Source of the DNA: CAMLJR01 sp964500675
GTDB lineage: Bacteria; Pseudomonadota; Gammaproteobacteria; Pseudomonadales; CAMLJR01
Length of the DNA stretch: 64,000 nucleotides
Reading direction: 5' to 3'
NCBI GenBank assembly: GCA_964500675.1
Contig: CAZCNY010000011.1
Span: 1-64,000, forward strand
Part shown: piece by piece, positions 7,143 through 16,073 of the stretch
Numbering within the stretch: position 1 is the stretch's first letter
Layout: each line of letters opens with the position of its first letter
Notes under the pieces: model-generated
Told to the model about the DNA's origin: nothing
Databases searched by the model: none
Seen by the model: the letters and a program-made list of their open reading frames with translations, nothing else
Made by a program: the position numbers and the translations under genes

Positions 7143-7811
7143 TCAATAGCGGCGCTTGCGTCCGATCGTGCCGAGTCCGGCGACGGCGGAAGTAATCAAC
7201 CACAGCGCGCTGGGCACCGGCACCGGCGCGACGTTAAGCACACCGGCATAACTGCCGCCCTGACTACCCGACACGCTGCCGCGCAATTGCAGCACGTAGG
7301 TACCGGGGTTCAACATCGCATCGTTGAGAACGGTATAGCTCACCCCGCCCGCCGCGCTGTTCGTCGCGCCCCATGGCGTGACCAGCGAGCAACTCGCACC
7401 CGGACAACCGGCCGGCGCACCCAGCACGGGCGCCGTGTTGCCGCTCGCGCTGAAGAGACGCGCTTGCAGATTATCGATCGCGAAAATGCCGGCGATGTTA
7501 ATCGTGGAAGTCACCGAATTCGCCGTCGAACCGGTCACGGTGAACTTATAATCGTCGTAAAAATTGAAATCGATGCCGCCCGATGTGTACAGAGTGTTCG
7601 CCAGCGCGCCCAGCGAATTGCCGTAGTTATACGTTCCACCACCGGTTGCGTCGATGGTCGTACCCGAACCCGACACAACCGGCATATACGCGATAGCGGG
7701 CGCGGTGATCGAGTCGCTGATCGGCAGCGTCGCGGATGCAGCGAACGCCGACCCGCCCATGGTGAACGCGACACCCGCCAGCAGCGCGCGTGTCGAAACT
7801 GAACCGAGCAT
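7143..7811 (-). CDS. secreted protein with PEP-CTERM-like (VPxPxALWL) sorting signal
   Basis: The 222-residue exported protein starts at ATG 7811 behind GGGGAGAG. The signal peptide ends near SAFA. The body is Gly-, Ser- and Thr-rich and beta-like (YNYGNSLGALANTLYTSGG, FYDDYKFTVTG), with SLVTPWGATNSAAGGVSYTV before the end. The last 28 residues contain VPVPSALWLITSAVAGLGT and end GRKRRY: the Pro-rich motif, hydrophobic helix and basic tail of a PEP-CTERM/VPxPA-type signal. Such proteins are cut and sorted by an exosortase and usually go to the cell surface or exopolysaccharide. No exosortase gene is in this window. Confidence 0.8.
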   Translation of the reverse strand: MLGSVSTRALLAGVAFTMGGSAFAASATLPISDSITAPAIAYMPVVSGSGTTIDATGGGTYNYGNSLGALANTLYTSGGIDFNFYDDYKFTVTGSTANSVTSTINIAGIFAIDNLQARLFSASGNTAPVLGAPAGCPGASCSLVTPWGATNSAAGGVSYTVLNDAMLNPGTYVLQLRGSVSGSQGGSYAGVLNVAPVPVPSALWLITSAVAGLGTIGRKRRY

Positions 7812-7842
7812 GTCACTCTCCCCAATTTTTAATAATGAATGC

Positions 7843-7873
7843 CGGGAGGTCACCGCGGCGGGTGGACCTCCCG
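7843..7873. repeat. inverted repeat upstream of the PEP-CTERM gene
   Basis: CGGGAGGTC (7843-7851) and GACCTCCCG (7865-7873) form a perfect 9-bp stem around a 13-base loop. It lies 32 bases upstream of the PEP-CTERM gene start, in its presumed leader. It could be a regulatory hairpin or an operator. The rest of 7874-8091 shows nothing clear. Confidence 0.5.
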
Positions 7874-8091
7874 TGTCAAAACCAACTCCAGGAGTCGGTA
7901 TCGGCCGGTGCTTTCGGCGCAATGAGTTTCGCGCGGCGCGCGTGAAGCTATCGAGAACGGTTCATGAAAGAATCGCTAATTTTTCACGACGCAGATGTTT
8001 TACGATGTGACGGCAAGGCGTAGCCGTTTCGGATGACGAAAACCAACCGCGCTGGTCGATCGTCGTCGACGAAGAGCGGCGGCAATCGCTA

Positions 8092-9333
8092 TCAGTCGGC
8101 GTAGCGATCGCTGATGCCGAGCAAATACAAAATGCCATCGAGGCCGAGCGTGGAAATCGCCTGGCGCGCGGATTGTTTGACGATGGGCTTGGCGCGAAAC
8201 GCGATGCCGAGGCCCGCGATACTCAACATGGGCAAATCGTTGGCGCCGTCGCCGACCGCGATGACTTGTTCGAGCGAAATCGTTTCTTTCGCGGCGATTT
8301 CGCGCAGCAATGCCGCTTTGCGTTGACCATCGACGACCTGGCCGACGACATCGCCGGTAACTTTGCCATCGCGAATTTCAAGTTCATTCGCGAACACGTA
8401 ATCGATGCCCAGCCGATGTTGCAAATAGTGACCGAAATAATTGAAACCGCCCGAGAGAATCGCGGTTTTGTAGCCCATTTTTTTCAGTGTCGACACCAAG
8501 CGCTCGGCGCCTTCATTTAAACGCAGGCGGCCCGCGATCTGTTGCAGCACGCTTTCGTCGAGACCTTTGAGCAGCGCCACGCGCGCGCGAAAACTCGCCG
8601 TAAAATCGAGTTCGCCGCGCATCGCGCGCTCGGTGATCGCGGCGACTTGCACGCCGACGCCAGCCGCTTTTGCCAATTCGTCGATCACTTCGGCATCGAT
8701 CAATGTCGAATCCATATCGAAGGCGACAAGCCGCCGATTGCGGCGGAACATCGTGTCCTCTTGATACGCGACATCGATATCGAGTTCGCTCGCGAGCACC
8801 ATGCAGCGCTGCCGAAATTCATCGTCGTTGAGTTGACCGCGCGCGGAGATTTCCACGCAGGCTTTGTTCTGTTGGCGCCGCTCGCCGCTTTCAGCGGCGT
8901 CGCCGTTGAGCGGCACGCGGCCCGACAGGCGTTCGATGCGATCGATATTCAATTTGAATTCGGCGATGATCGCGCTGACGCGCGCGATATGTTCGGCGGT
9001 GATTTTACGCGCGAGCACGGTGATGATGTGGCGCGGCTTGCCCTGACCCGCGACCCAGTGGTGATAGCTTTCGTCCGTGATCGGCGTGAACCGCACCTGC
9101 ATGCCGAGTTCGTGGCAGCGAAACAAAATATCCTTGAGCAGCGGCGACGATTCAGCCGCCGCCGGCACTTCGACGAGCATACCGAGCGACAGCGTATCGT
9201 GAATCACGGCTTGGCCGATATCGAGCACATTGACATTGAACTGCGCCAGAATCGATGTCACCGACGAGGTCACGCCGGGCCGGTCTTCGCCGGAAATATT
9301 GAGCAGAATGATTTCGCGCACACCGAACTCCAA
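8092..9333 (-). CDS. serB: phosphoserine phosphatase
   Basis: SerB hydrolyses O-phosphoserine to L-serine, the last step of serine synthesis. The 413-residue protein has an N-terminal regulatory half with ACT-type folds (ILLNISGEDRPGVTSSVTSI; second region near HIITVLARKITAEHIARV). The C-terminal half is a HAD hydrolase domain. HAD motifs are visible: DMDST with the nucleophile Asp206 and acid Asp208, SGGFNYF as motif II, and GDGANDLPML as motif IV. The length fits the two-ACT-domain SerB of pseudomonads and relatives. It is divergent from the AhpA-like membrane gene, the same neighbourhood as in enterobacteria. Confidence 0.96.
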   Translation of the reverse strand: MEFGVREIILLNISGEDRPGVTSSVTSILAQFNVNVLDIGQAVIHDTLSLGMLVEVPAAAESSPLLKDILFRCHELGMQVRFTPITDESYHHWVAGQGKPRHIITVLARKITAEHIARVSAIIAEFKLNIDRIERLSGRVPLNGDAAESGERRQQNKACVEISARGQLNDDEFRQRCMVLASELDIDVAYQEDTMFRRNRRLVAFDMDSTLIDAEVIDELAKAAGVGVQVAAITERAMRGELDFTASFRARVALLKGLDESVLQQIAGRLRLNEGAERLVSTLKKMGYKTAILSGGFNYFGHYLQHRLGIDYVFANELEIRDGKVTGDVVGQVVDGQRKAALLREIAAKETISLEQVIAVGDGANDLPMLSIAGLGIAFRAKPIVKQSARQAISTLGLDGILYLLGISDRYAD

Positions 9334-9438
9334 TTGCCGATTTTCAATCGCCTGCCCGCAGCGGGCGGCGCTATTGTAGCGGGCCTGACACCGCGCTAGC
9401 GAGCCGCCTTTCAGTTTGCAGCCGAATATGCGTAAGGT

Positions 9439-9498
9439 GGAATTGTGCGAGCTGGAATCGTGCGTGCTGGAATCGTGCGAGTTGGAATTGTGCGATGA
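9439..9498. repeat. 15-bp tandem repeat, four copies
   Basis: Four successive 15-mers of the form GGAATYGTGCGWGYT (9439-9453, 9454-9468, 9469-9483, 9484-9498) differ by one to three bases each. They lie in the intergenic space between divergent serB and the AhpA-like gene, about 50 bases before the latter's start. They may contain repeated protein-binding sites or be a simple slippage product. Confidence 0.85.
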
Positions 9499-9549
9499 CC
9501 GCCACTGCGTATACTAGGCGCGACGTTTTTTGGAATGACATAACAAACA

Positions 9550-10689
9550 ATGCGCTCGCTTTGGAATCGCCTCCCCCTGACCCTGAAAATCGCCCTGCCG
9601 ATGGCGCTGCTTAGCTTCCTCAGCGCACTCACCATCGTCATCGTCACGCAGCACAGCGAACAGCGGTTGCTGCACGAACGCACCGACAGGCTCGGCGCGA
9701 CGTTGGTGTCGCGCCTGGCCGCGGAAGCCGCGCGGCCGTTATTGCAGAATGACGCGGTGAGTTTGCAGGCCGTGCTGGCCGATTTCGCCGCCGAACCCGT
9801 GGTGCAGCGCGCGGTGATTTTCAATCTGCAGCAACAATTGGTGGTCGCCGCGGGCGATGAGCGCTCGGGATCGTGGGATTATTCGACGACGATTCACTGG
9901 CAGGATAGCGCCGTGGGTCGCGCGGTTTTAAGCCTGCGCCCGATCGCGGCGCGGGAACATTACCCGCAGCTCGGCGATCTGCTCGTGCTGACCGCGATTC
10001 TGACCGCGATCAGCGCCGCGGTCGGCGTCCTCTTCGGCAGCCGCGCCGAAACCTTGCTCGTCAATCTAACACGCAAGCTCAGCGGCGAACAGATCGATTT
10101 GAATTACGCGGGCACCGACGCGCTCGCGCGCGTGCTCGATACCCCGCCGCCGCCGCTGCTGTCACCGGAACCGCCGCCGCCCAGCAATGGCGAATTCGTA
10201 TTGCATGTGATCGTGCCGAATGCGACACCGGAAAACTGCGCAACCGCGCTGGCGCTCATCGAAACCGCCAGCAAGGTTTACAACGGCCGCGTGCAGGTGA
10301 CGCGCGCTGGCGGCATCACCGCATTTTTCAATGCCGATGACGATTTTGAAAGCGCGTTTCGCGCCCTGTGCTGCGCTGAGTTGATCGCCGCGCTCGGACA
10401 GGATTCAAATTACCGTTTAGCACTCGCGACACTGCCTTCAACCGACGCGGGCAATATCTGGCAGGAACAGCAATTGATCGAACGCCTGCATCGCGCCGCG
10501 CAAAATGCGATTGCAACTTGCCGCATACAAATCGACGGTCAGCTGCAACGCCACGCCGCGATTAAAGAGCGCTGCAAATTGATCGAGGCCAACGACAGTT
10601 TCTGGCAGGTCGCCGCGCTGGAATCGCCTTACGATGTATTGCTAGAGCGGCAGATTCATACATTGCACGGGGAGTTATCGGCAAGCTGA
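9550..10689 (+). CDS. AhpA/YtjB-like membrane protein with degenerate cyclase-like domain
   Basis: In this 379-residue inner-membrane protein, residues 12-34 are a membrane helix. A periplasmic loop follows (about 35-140, RLGATLVSRLAAEAARPLLQ, like AhpA/YtjB/Smp proteins), then a second helix (141-165). A Pro-rich linker (PPPPLLSPEPPPP) precedes a cytoplasmic domain. In that domain FVLHVIVPNATPENC, YNGRVQVTRAGGITAFFNAD and FRALCCAELIAAL follow the outline of class III nucleotidyl cyclases. The metal-binding Asp pair is not evident, so catalysis is doubtful. The gene is divergent from serB, as ytjB is in E. coli. That placement supports the family call more than any single motif. Confidence 0.7.
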   Translation: MRSLWNRLPLTLKIALPMALLSFLSALTIVIVTQHSEQRLLHERTDRLGATLVSRLAAEAARPLLQNDAVSLQAVLADFAAEPVVQRAVIFNLQQQLVVAAGDERSGSWDYSTTIHWQDSAVGRAVLSLRPIAAREHYPQLGDLLVLTAILTAISAAVGVLFGSRAETLLVNLTRKLSGEQIDLNYAGTDALARVLDTPPPPLLSPEPPPPSNGEFVLHVIVPNATPENCATALALIETASKVYNGRVQVTRAGGITAFFNADDDFESAFRALCCAELIAALGQDSNYRLALATLPSTDAGNIWQEQQLIERLHRAAQNAIATCRIQIDGQLQRHAAIKERCKLIEANDSFWQVAALESPYDVLLERQIHTLHGELSAS

Positions 10690-10714
10690 AATAACGCGTC
10701 CATAGCAGCGGCCT

Positions 10715-12964
10715 TTAATCGACAACCACCACCATTCCATCGACCTTCTGAAATCCGCGCGGCAGTTTGTTGCCGCGGCGGCCGCGTTCGCCGCGATAGT
10801 GTTCGAGTTCGCTGAAATTCAAATTCAAATAGCGTTTGCCCGATGTCACGCGCAGCGTATCTTGCGGTGTGACGACGGCGATTGCGATCATGAACTCTTC
10901 GCGTGTCGCGAGTTTCGCCGTGGTGATGCCGATAATTTTATTGCCCTTGCCGCGCGCGAGTTGCGGTAATTCCGCGAGCGGAAACATGAGCAGGCGGCCG
11001 TCGTTGCTGGCGGCGACAACGAACGCATCGCTCGCATCGTTAATTAACGCAGGTGCGACAACGCGACTGCCTTCAGGCAGCGTGAGCACAGCTTTGCCAT
11101 TTTTATTCTTGGCTTCGAGCTCTGCAAGCTTAGTGACAAAACCATAACCGGCATCGGAAGCGAGTACGATTTGCTGATCGTCGCTGCCCATCAATAAACC
11201 CTCGAACGTTGCGCCCGACGGTGGACTGATACGCCCCGTGAGCGGCTCACCCTGCCCGCGCGCCGACGGTAAATTGTGCGCGGCGACGGTATACGCGCGG
11301 CCGGTGCTATCGAGAATCAACACGGGTTGATTGCTGCGGCCTTTCGCCGCGAATTTAAACGCGTCACCGGATTTGTAACTGAGCGCGGCCGGATCGATAT
11401 CGTGGCCTTTCGCGGCGCGAATCCAACCCGCCTCCGACAAGACAACCGTGACGGGCTCCGCGCTCACCAGCTCATCTTCGCTGAACGCTTTCGCCTCACC
11501 GCGCTGCACGAGCGGCGAACGACGCTCATCGCCGTATTGTTCGGCGATGTCTTCGAGTTCTTTGCGCATGAGTTTTTTGAGTTGTTGCGCGGAGCCCAAA
11601 ATACCCTGAAGCCCGTCGCGCTCCTGCGCCAATTCGTCCTGCTCACCGCGAATTTTCATCTCTTCGAGTTTGGCCAGGTGGCGCAACTTCAATTCGAGAA
11701 TCGCTTCGGCCTGCGTCTCCGATAAATTGAAACGCTCGATCAATTTTTGCTTCGGCTCTTCCTCAAAGCGAATGATTTGAATCACTTCGTCGATGTTGAG
11801 GAACGCGATCAGATAACCTTCGAGGATGTGCAAACGTTGCAGCACTTTATCGAGGCGGAATTGTAAACGCTTGCGCGTCGTTTCCGTTCTGAATTGCAAC
11901 CACTCATTCAAAATTTTCGGCAGCGATTTCACCTGCGGACGGCCGTTGATGCCGATCATGTTCATGTTGACGCGGTAGGTTTTTTCGAGATCGGTGGTCG
12001 CGAATAAATGCTGCATCACCGCCGCGCCATCGACGCGATTGCTGCGCGGAATGATGACGAGCCGCGTGGGATTTTCGTGATCGGATTCGTCGCGCAAATC
12101 CTGAATCATCGGCAATTTCTTTTGCTGCATCTGCTGCGCGATCTGTTCGAGCACTTTCGCGCCCGACACTTGATGCGGCAGCGCCGTGATGACGATATCG
12201 CCATCCTCTTCGCGCCACACCGCGCGCATGCGCAAACTGCCGCGCCCGGTTTCGTACATCGCGAGAATTTCCGAGCGCGGCGTGATGAGTTCGGCATCGG
12301 TCGGAAAATCCGGGCCTTGAATGTGCTCGCACAACGCGCGCACACCCGCGTAGGGATCGTCGAGCAAATAAATACACGCGCCGATGACTTCGCGCAGATT
12401 GTGCGGCGGAATATCGGTGGCCATGCCGACCGCGATGCCCGTCGTACCGTTCAACAACACATGCGGCACGCGCGCGGGCAACATCATCGGCTCGTCGAGC
12501 GTGCCGTCGAAATTCGGCGCCCAATCGACCGTGCCCTGATCCAATTCCGACAACAATAAATCGGCGAATGCGGTCAACCGCGATTCGGTGTAACGCATCG
12601 CCGCGAATGATTTCGGATCGTCGGGTGAACCCCAGTTGCCCTGGCCGTCGACGAGCGGATAGCGATAGCTGAACGGCTGCGCCATCAGCACCATCGCTTC
12701 ATACGCCGCGCTGTCGCCGTGCGGGTGAAATTTGCCGATGACATCGCCGACCGTGCGCGCGGATTTTTTGTATTTCGCGCTGGCCTTGAGACCGAGCTCG
12801 CTCATCGCGTAAATGATGCGGCGCTGCACGGGCTTGAGGCCGTCCGCGATGTTCGGCAGCGCGCGGTCGAGAATGACGTACATCGAATAATCGAGGTAGG
12901 CCTTTTCGGTAAATTGGCGCAGGGGAAGTTGTTCGATGCCGTCTGTCGTGGAAATAGAAGTCAT
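10715..12964 (-). CDS. parC: DNA topoisomerase IV subunit A
   Basis: ParC forms, with ParE, the ATP-dependent type IIA topoisomerase that decatenates daughter chromosomes. I start it at ATG 12964 (MTSISTTDGIEQLPL), giving 749 residues; upstream in-frame ATGs at 12982 and 13003 add sequence unlike the family. The catalytic Tyr125 lies in AAMRYTESRL. The quinolone region HPHGDSAAYEAM has Ser85 and Glu89, the usual susceptible residues. The C-terminal half contains the beta-pinwheel repeats (for example GRISPPSGATFEG). parE is not in the window. There is no obvious operon partner. Confidence 0.96.
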   Translation of the reverse strand: MTSISTTDGIEQLPLRQFTEKAYLDYSMYVILDRALPNIADGLKPVQRRIIYAMSELGLKASAKYKKSARTVGDVIGKFHPHGDSAAYEAMVLMAQPFSYRYPLVDGQGNWGSPDDPKSFAAMRYTESRLTAFADLLLSELDQGTVDWAPNFDGTLDEPMMLPARVPHVLLNGTTGIAVGMATDIPPHNLREVIGACIYLLDDPYAGVRALCEHIQGPDFPTDAELITPRSEILAMYETGRGSLRMRAVWREEDGDIVITALPHQVSGAKVLEQIAQQMQQKKLPMIQDLRDESDHENPTRLVIIPRSNRVDGAAVMQHLFATTDLEKTYRVNMNMIGINGRPQVKSLPKILNEWLQFRTETTRKRLQFRLDKVLQRLHILEGYLIAFLNIDEVIQIIRFEEEPKQKLIERFNLSETQAEAILELKLRHLAKLEEMKIRGEQDELAQERDGLQGILGSAQQLKKLMRKELEDIAEQYGDERRSPLVQRGEAKAFSEDELVSAEPVTVVLSEAGWIRAAKGHDIDPAALSYKSGDAFKFAAKGRSNQPVLILDSTGRAYTVAAHNLPSARGQGEPLTGRISPPSGATFEGLLMGSDDQQIVLASDAGYGFVTKLAELEAKNKNGKAVLTLPEGSRVVAPALINDASDAFVVAASNDGRLLMFPLAELPQLARGKGNKIIGITTAKLATREEFMIAIAVVTPQDTLRVTSGKRYLNLNFSELEHYRGERGRRGNKLPRGFQKVDGMVVVVD

Positions 12965-13200
12965 GGAGAAGTGTGGCCTCATCGCGCTTTTTTTATCGCG
13001 CATAGCGGTGGAAATAAGCTGGAGAAATCGCGCGCAAGCGCTTCACCGGACAGGCATTATCCACGTCGAAGCGGGCGCTGCCAACTGCTGCAATTGCGAT
13101 AATTACCGTATTTTACGCAGATTTTTAGGGGTAATTACGTAGTTTCAAAAACGTCGCCGGCGCCTATAGTTTGAACAGTCCAATCCCCCCGGAAATGATC

Positions 13201-13443
13201 ATGTCCAGCGCCAACAACATCATCAACCTTGCCGAATACCGCGAAACCAATATCCGCGAACTGATCGACGATATCAGTGCTCGCGCATTTTTGTTTCTGC
13301 GCGACGAAGCCGAGGCTGAAGAGGTGCCGATGTCGGCGGTCGTCGCCGAGCATATGTACGGCATGGCGCTGGTCATGCAGGCGGTGGAAGGGAAAGCGGC
13401 CGTGCAAAACCTGCTCGCCGCGATCACGGACAAACTTTCGTAG
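13201..13443 (+). CDS. hypothetical protein, about 80 residues
   Basis: This short cytoplasmic, mostly helical, acidic protein contains IINLAEYRETNIRELIDDIS, FLRDEAEAEEVPMSAVVAEH and MYGMALVMQAVEGKAAVQNL. Two ATGs (13195 and 13201) are possible; CGGAAA favours the second. Codon use matches the genome. I recognise no named family. It lies divergent from parC, with about 236 bases between the two starts. Confidence 0.6.
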   Translation: MSSANNIINLAEYRETNIRELIDDISARAFLFLRDEAEAEEVPMSAVVAEHMYGMALVMQAVEGKAAVQNLLAAITDKLS

Positions 13444-13480
13444 CACATCTGAACGGTTAAACACTTAAACGGTTAAACGA

Positions 13481-13657
13481 TTAAAGCGCTTCGGTGCGCT
13501 CTGCGCCGCACCGTTCGCAGCGATAAATGGTTATCAGCTTTCCCAACTTGCTGTCGAACGGTTTCTTTTGCCATATCACCCAGCGATGATGTCCGTTAGC
13601 GCACAATGCGCTGCGCTTGGGCACAGCTTTGCGTTTAAAAGGAAGGATTTCTGCCAC
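13481..13657 (-). CDS. small zinc-ribbon-like protein
   Basis: This 58-residue protein has a likely GTG start at 13657 (VAEILPFKRKAVPKR), nine bases behind GAGG. It contains CANGHHRWVIWQKK, then YRCERCGAERTEAL. The arrangement C-x3-H...C-x2-C is that of a small zinc-binding module with a basic N-terminus. Similar short proteins are common in gammaproteobacteria but have no assigned function. It is convergent with the gene before it and divergent from slyD. Confidence 0.65.
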   Translation of the reverse strand: MAEILPFKRKAVPKRSALCANGHHRWVIWQKKPFDSKLGKLITIYRCERCGAERTEAL

Positions 13658-13776
13658 GCTTGCACCCTCGCTGAATACCATCAAACCCGCTATAAATCCC
13701 GTCAAACCGGCCTACCAAATTCCCTGACTTGCCACTACCATAGCGCGCCATTGTTTTTTAGCCTGAGAAACCCATC

Positions 13777-14262
13777 ATGCAAATCGAAAACGGCGCCGTC
13801 GTGTCCTTCTTGTACACACTCAACGATACTGCGGGCAACACCATCGAAACCAATCGCGACGGCGATCATCCCGCCGTGTATTTGCACGGCGCGAACAACG
13901 TCGTACCGAAGCTCGAAGCCGCCTTCGCGGGCAAGCAGGCGGGCGATCATTTCGAGCTGACGCTCGCACCGGCCGATGCCTATGGCGAGCGCCGCGACAA
14001 CGCCATCGAGCGCGTGCCGGCGAAATATTTAAAACACGAAAGCAAATTAACGCCCGGTCAAGCGGTGCAAATCAACACCAAGGAAGGCTCGATGCTCGTG
14101 ACGGTGGTGAAAGTCGGCAAATTCTCCGTGGATGTCGACAGCAATCATCCGCTCGCAGGGCAGACTCTTCATTACGTCATCGATGTCGTCGATGTGCGCG
14201 CCGCGACCGCCGAAGAAAAAGCGCACGGACATGCGCACGGCGCCGGCGGCCATCACCATTAG
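13777..14262 (+). CDS. slyD: FKBP-type peptidyl-prolyl isomerase, SlyD-like
   Basis: The 161-residue cytoplasmic chaperone-isomerase has an N-terminal FKBP half-barrel (MQIENGAVVSFLYTLNDTAG). The flap region LEAAFAGKQAGDHFELTLAP and the insert-in-flap chaperone domain (about residues 70-120, LTPGQAVQINTKEG) follow. The FKBP core then closes (HYVIDVVDVRAAT). The His-rich tail HGHAHGAGGHHH can bind nickel, as in SlyD proteins that feed hydrogenase maturation, though the tail is shorter than in E. coli. It is a single gene with its own start about 120 bases from the divergent zinc-ribbon gene. Confidence 0.92.
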   Translation: MQIENGAVVSFLYTLNDTAGNTIETNRDGDHPAVYLHGANNVVPKLEAAFAGKQAGDHFELTLAPADAYGERRDNAIERVPAKYLKHESKLTPGQAVQINTKEGSMLVTVVKVGKFSVDVDSNHPLAGQTLHYVIDVVDVRAATAEEKAHGHAHGAGGHHH

Positions 14263-14287
14263 TCGTCACTCATTAAAACATTCGTCA

Positions 14288-14764
14288 TCACTCTTTAAAA
14301 ATAGAACACTCCATTTTTAAAATCGCTTTCCACTGCGCAGCAGTCACCGGCATCACCGACAGCCGGCTGCCGCGCTGCACCAACGCCAAGTCCGCAAGTG
14401 CAGGATTTTCCCGTAACTCCAGCAGCGGAATCACGCGGGAAAATGTTTTTTCGTGAACCACATCGACGGCGGTCCAGCGCGGTTTTTCGCGCGTGCTCGC
14501 GGCATCGAAATAAATACTCTTTTGATCGAATTGCGAGGGATCCGGATACGCGGTTTTAATCACGCGCGCGATACCCGCGACACCGATCAGTTTGCAACTC
14601 GAATGATAAATAAAAACGCGGTCATCCAATTTCACGGCATCGCGCAGCATATTGCGCGCCTGGTAATTGCGCACGCCTTCCCACACCGCGCCCTTGGCTC
14701 CGCGCCCGGCGAGCGTTTCGATCGACAATTCTTCCGGTTCGGTTTTAAACAGCCATCCGCTCAT
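14288..14764 (-). CDS. EVE domain-containing protein
   Basis: The 158-residue product (start ATG 14764, MSGWLFKTEPEEL) is almost entirely an EVE domain. Landmarks are WLFKTEP, WEGVRNYQARNML, VFIYHSS, GVAGIARV and YFDAASTREKPRWTAVDV. EVE is a PUA-related fold that reads modified bases in DNA or RNA. The bacterial single-domain proteins resemble human THYN1. The exact ligand is unknown. An in-frame ATG at 14803 adds 13 residues that do not match the family. It is convergent with slyD and upstream of the retropepsin-like gene on the same strand. Confidence 0.92.
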   Translation of the reverse strand: MSGWLFKTEPEELSIETLAGRGAKGAVWEGVRNYQARNMLRDAVKLDDRVFIYHSSCKLIGVAGIARVIKTAYPDPSQFDQKSIYFDAASTREKPRWTAVDVVHEKTFSRVIPLLELRENPALADLALVQRGSRLSVMPVTAAQWKAILKMECSIFKE

Positions 14765-14823
14765 CGCAACTCTCAATTTCCACGCACGAAAATTTTTTTT
14801 CACCCTAAAATTTTTGTTTTACC

Positions 14824-15471
14824 TTAAAACTTTTGTTTCAAATAGAGCGCGCCGCTTTCTTCGCGCATACCGACGCGCTGCAGAAACGACATGCCGAGCA
14901 GTGTCACGGGAGGGTAAGCGCCTTCGATCACTACCGCCGGCACATATGGCACGGAGACGCCGCCCACCGCGACATTATCGAGCTGAATCGCATACGCGTT
15001 GGCAACGCCGCTCGCCGTGGCGACGCGCGTCGGCGTGCCGCGATGGTAGTCGATTCCCAACGACGCGGCTTGTGTGCCGCTGAGCGCGACCGTATTCGCT
15101 CCGGTATCGACGATAACCATCGTCAGGTGTCCGTTGAGGCTGGCCGTTGTTAAATACTGCGCATGCGCGTTGCGGTCGATGCGCACCTCGCTGGTATCGG
15201 GCGCGACAAAATTTCCCGAGATGCGCTCGCTCAACTTCAATTCCTTGCGCTGGCCATCGACCTCGACAATCGCACGATGCGTATCCGCGCTGATCAGCAA
15301 CACGCCTTCGGGGCTGCGTTGGTCGTTGCGCAACAGGCGCTGCTTATCGCCGATACGCAACAGCGCCGCGCCATTCATCAATGCCTGCACTTCGATCGCG
15401 CCAACGGCAAAAGCCGGGGTCTGCGCAATCAATAAACACACGGCGATTACCGCACGCAATTGCCACGTCAT
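14824..15471 (-). CDS. periplasmic retropepsin-like aspartic protease (TIGR02281 type)
   Basis: The 215-residue exported protein has a signal peptide (hydrophobic 5-20, cleavage near AFA). The N-terminal part handles ALLRIGDKQRLLRNDQRSPEG. The protease domain starts at about residue 100, with active-site Asp122 in VIVDTGANTVALS. It continues through YAIQLDNVAVGGVSVPYVPA and LLGMSFLQRV to the end. Single-domain DTG proteases of this kind are expected to dimerise, like viral retropepsins. The natural substrate is unknown. Confidence 0.9.
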   Translation of the reverse strand: MTWQLRAVIAVCLLIAQTPAFAVGAIEVQALMNGAALLRIGDKQRLLRNDQRSPEGVLLISADTHRAIVEVDGQRKELKLSERISGNFVAPDTSEVRIDRNAHAQYLTTASLNGHLTMVIVDTGANTVALSGTQAASLGIDYHRGTPTRVATASGVANAYAIQLDNVAVGGVSVPYVPAVVIEGAYPPVTLLGMSFLQRVGMREESGALYLKQKF

Positions 15472-15595
15472 GATCGACCGTTCCCATTCAGCATGTTATT
15501 GAACTGAAGCCTGTCATTGCGATGATTTTTATTGAGCTTAGCCGAAGCGCCCGCTTCGGTGAATATATCAACGCTACCGGATGTCGCGGCAATAA

Positions 15596-15620
15596 AAAAG
15601 CCGAGCACAGCTCGGCTTTT
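15596..15620 (-). terminator. rho-independent terminator
   Basis: AAAAGCCGAGC (15596-15606), loop ACA, GCTCGGCTTTT (15610-15620). On the minus strand the stem is followed by more T residues (complement of AATAAAA). It therefore ends transcription of the small membrane-protein gene just upstream. It could work in both directions. Confidence 0.85.
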
Positions 15621-15675
15621 CCACGCTACGGCAATGACCTCCGCTACGACCGCATCCAGACTCCGCGCGACTGCA

Positions 15676-15960
15676 TTAAACAATATGCAGCTGCATCGCC
15701 AGCGCGCGCAACGCAATCCAAAGCGCCAGCGTTGTAATGATATCGACCGACAGCGTATCGCGATGCGTGTACCGCAACGCCAGGATAAATACCAGAACTC
15801 CCAGTATCCACCCGACCACCGGAATCAACGCCAATACACCGGTGGCTAAGCCGATCAATAACAAAGGCCCCAAAAAATGTTGAAACGATTGCACCAAGGC
15901 CACCATGCCCGCCTCTCCCGACCACATCAGTGAATCGATTGAATGCCACGAAAACATCAC
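15676..15960 (-). CDS. small membrane protein, unknown function
   Basis: The 94-residue protein has two or three hydrophobic segments: FLGPLLLIGLATGVLALIPV, VGWILGVLVFILAL and a last one at IITTLALWIALRAL. It probably spans the inner membrane. GTG 15960 is followed at once by ATG; either may be the start, and the ribosome site is weak. It is followed by a good terminator on the same strand, which supports a real transcription unit. No family recognised. Confidence 0.5.
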   Translation of the reverse strand: MMFSWHSIDSLMWSGEAGMVALVQSFQHFLGPLLLIGLATGVLALIPVVGWILGVLVFILALRYTHRDTLSVDIITTLALWIALRALAMQLHIV

Positions 15961-16073
15961 AACCCATCGGCGCCTGCGACGGCGTAACGCAGAGCGCTCG
16001 ACTCGGGGAGAATTGTAAAAAGCCGGGGATGGGATTACTTGAACGATACGGCTAATTTACTTGAACGATTCCG

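Noticed and set aside
6987..7802. 271-codon open frame opposite the PEP-CTERM gene
   Set aside because: The translation is Arg-rich and disordered. The minus-strand gene has a signal peptide, a ribosome site and a sorting signal.
8542..9399. 285-codon open frame opposite serB
   Set aside because: Same antisense effect; low-complexity Ala/Arg/His/Asp composition with no motif.
9411..9824. 137-codon minus-strand frame crossing the 15-bp repeats, with TIPART-like repeats
   Set aside because: It overlaps the start of the AhpA-like gene on the other strand. The peptide repeat is just the translated DNA repeat.
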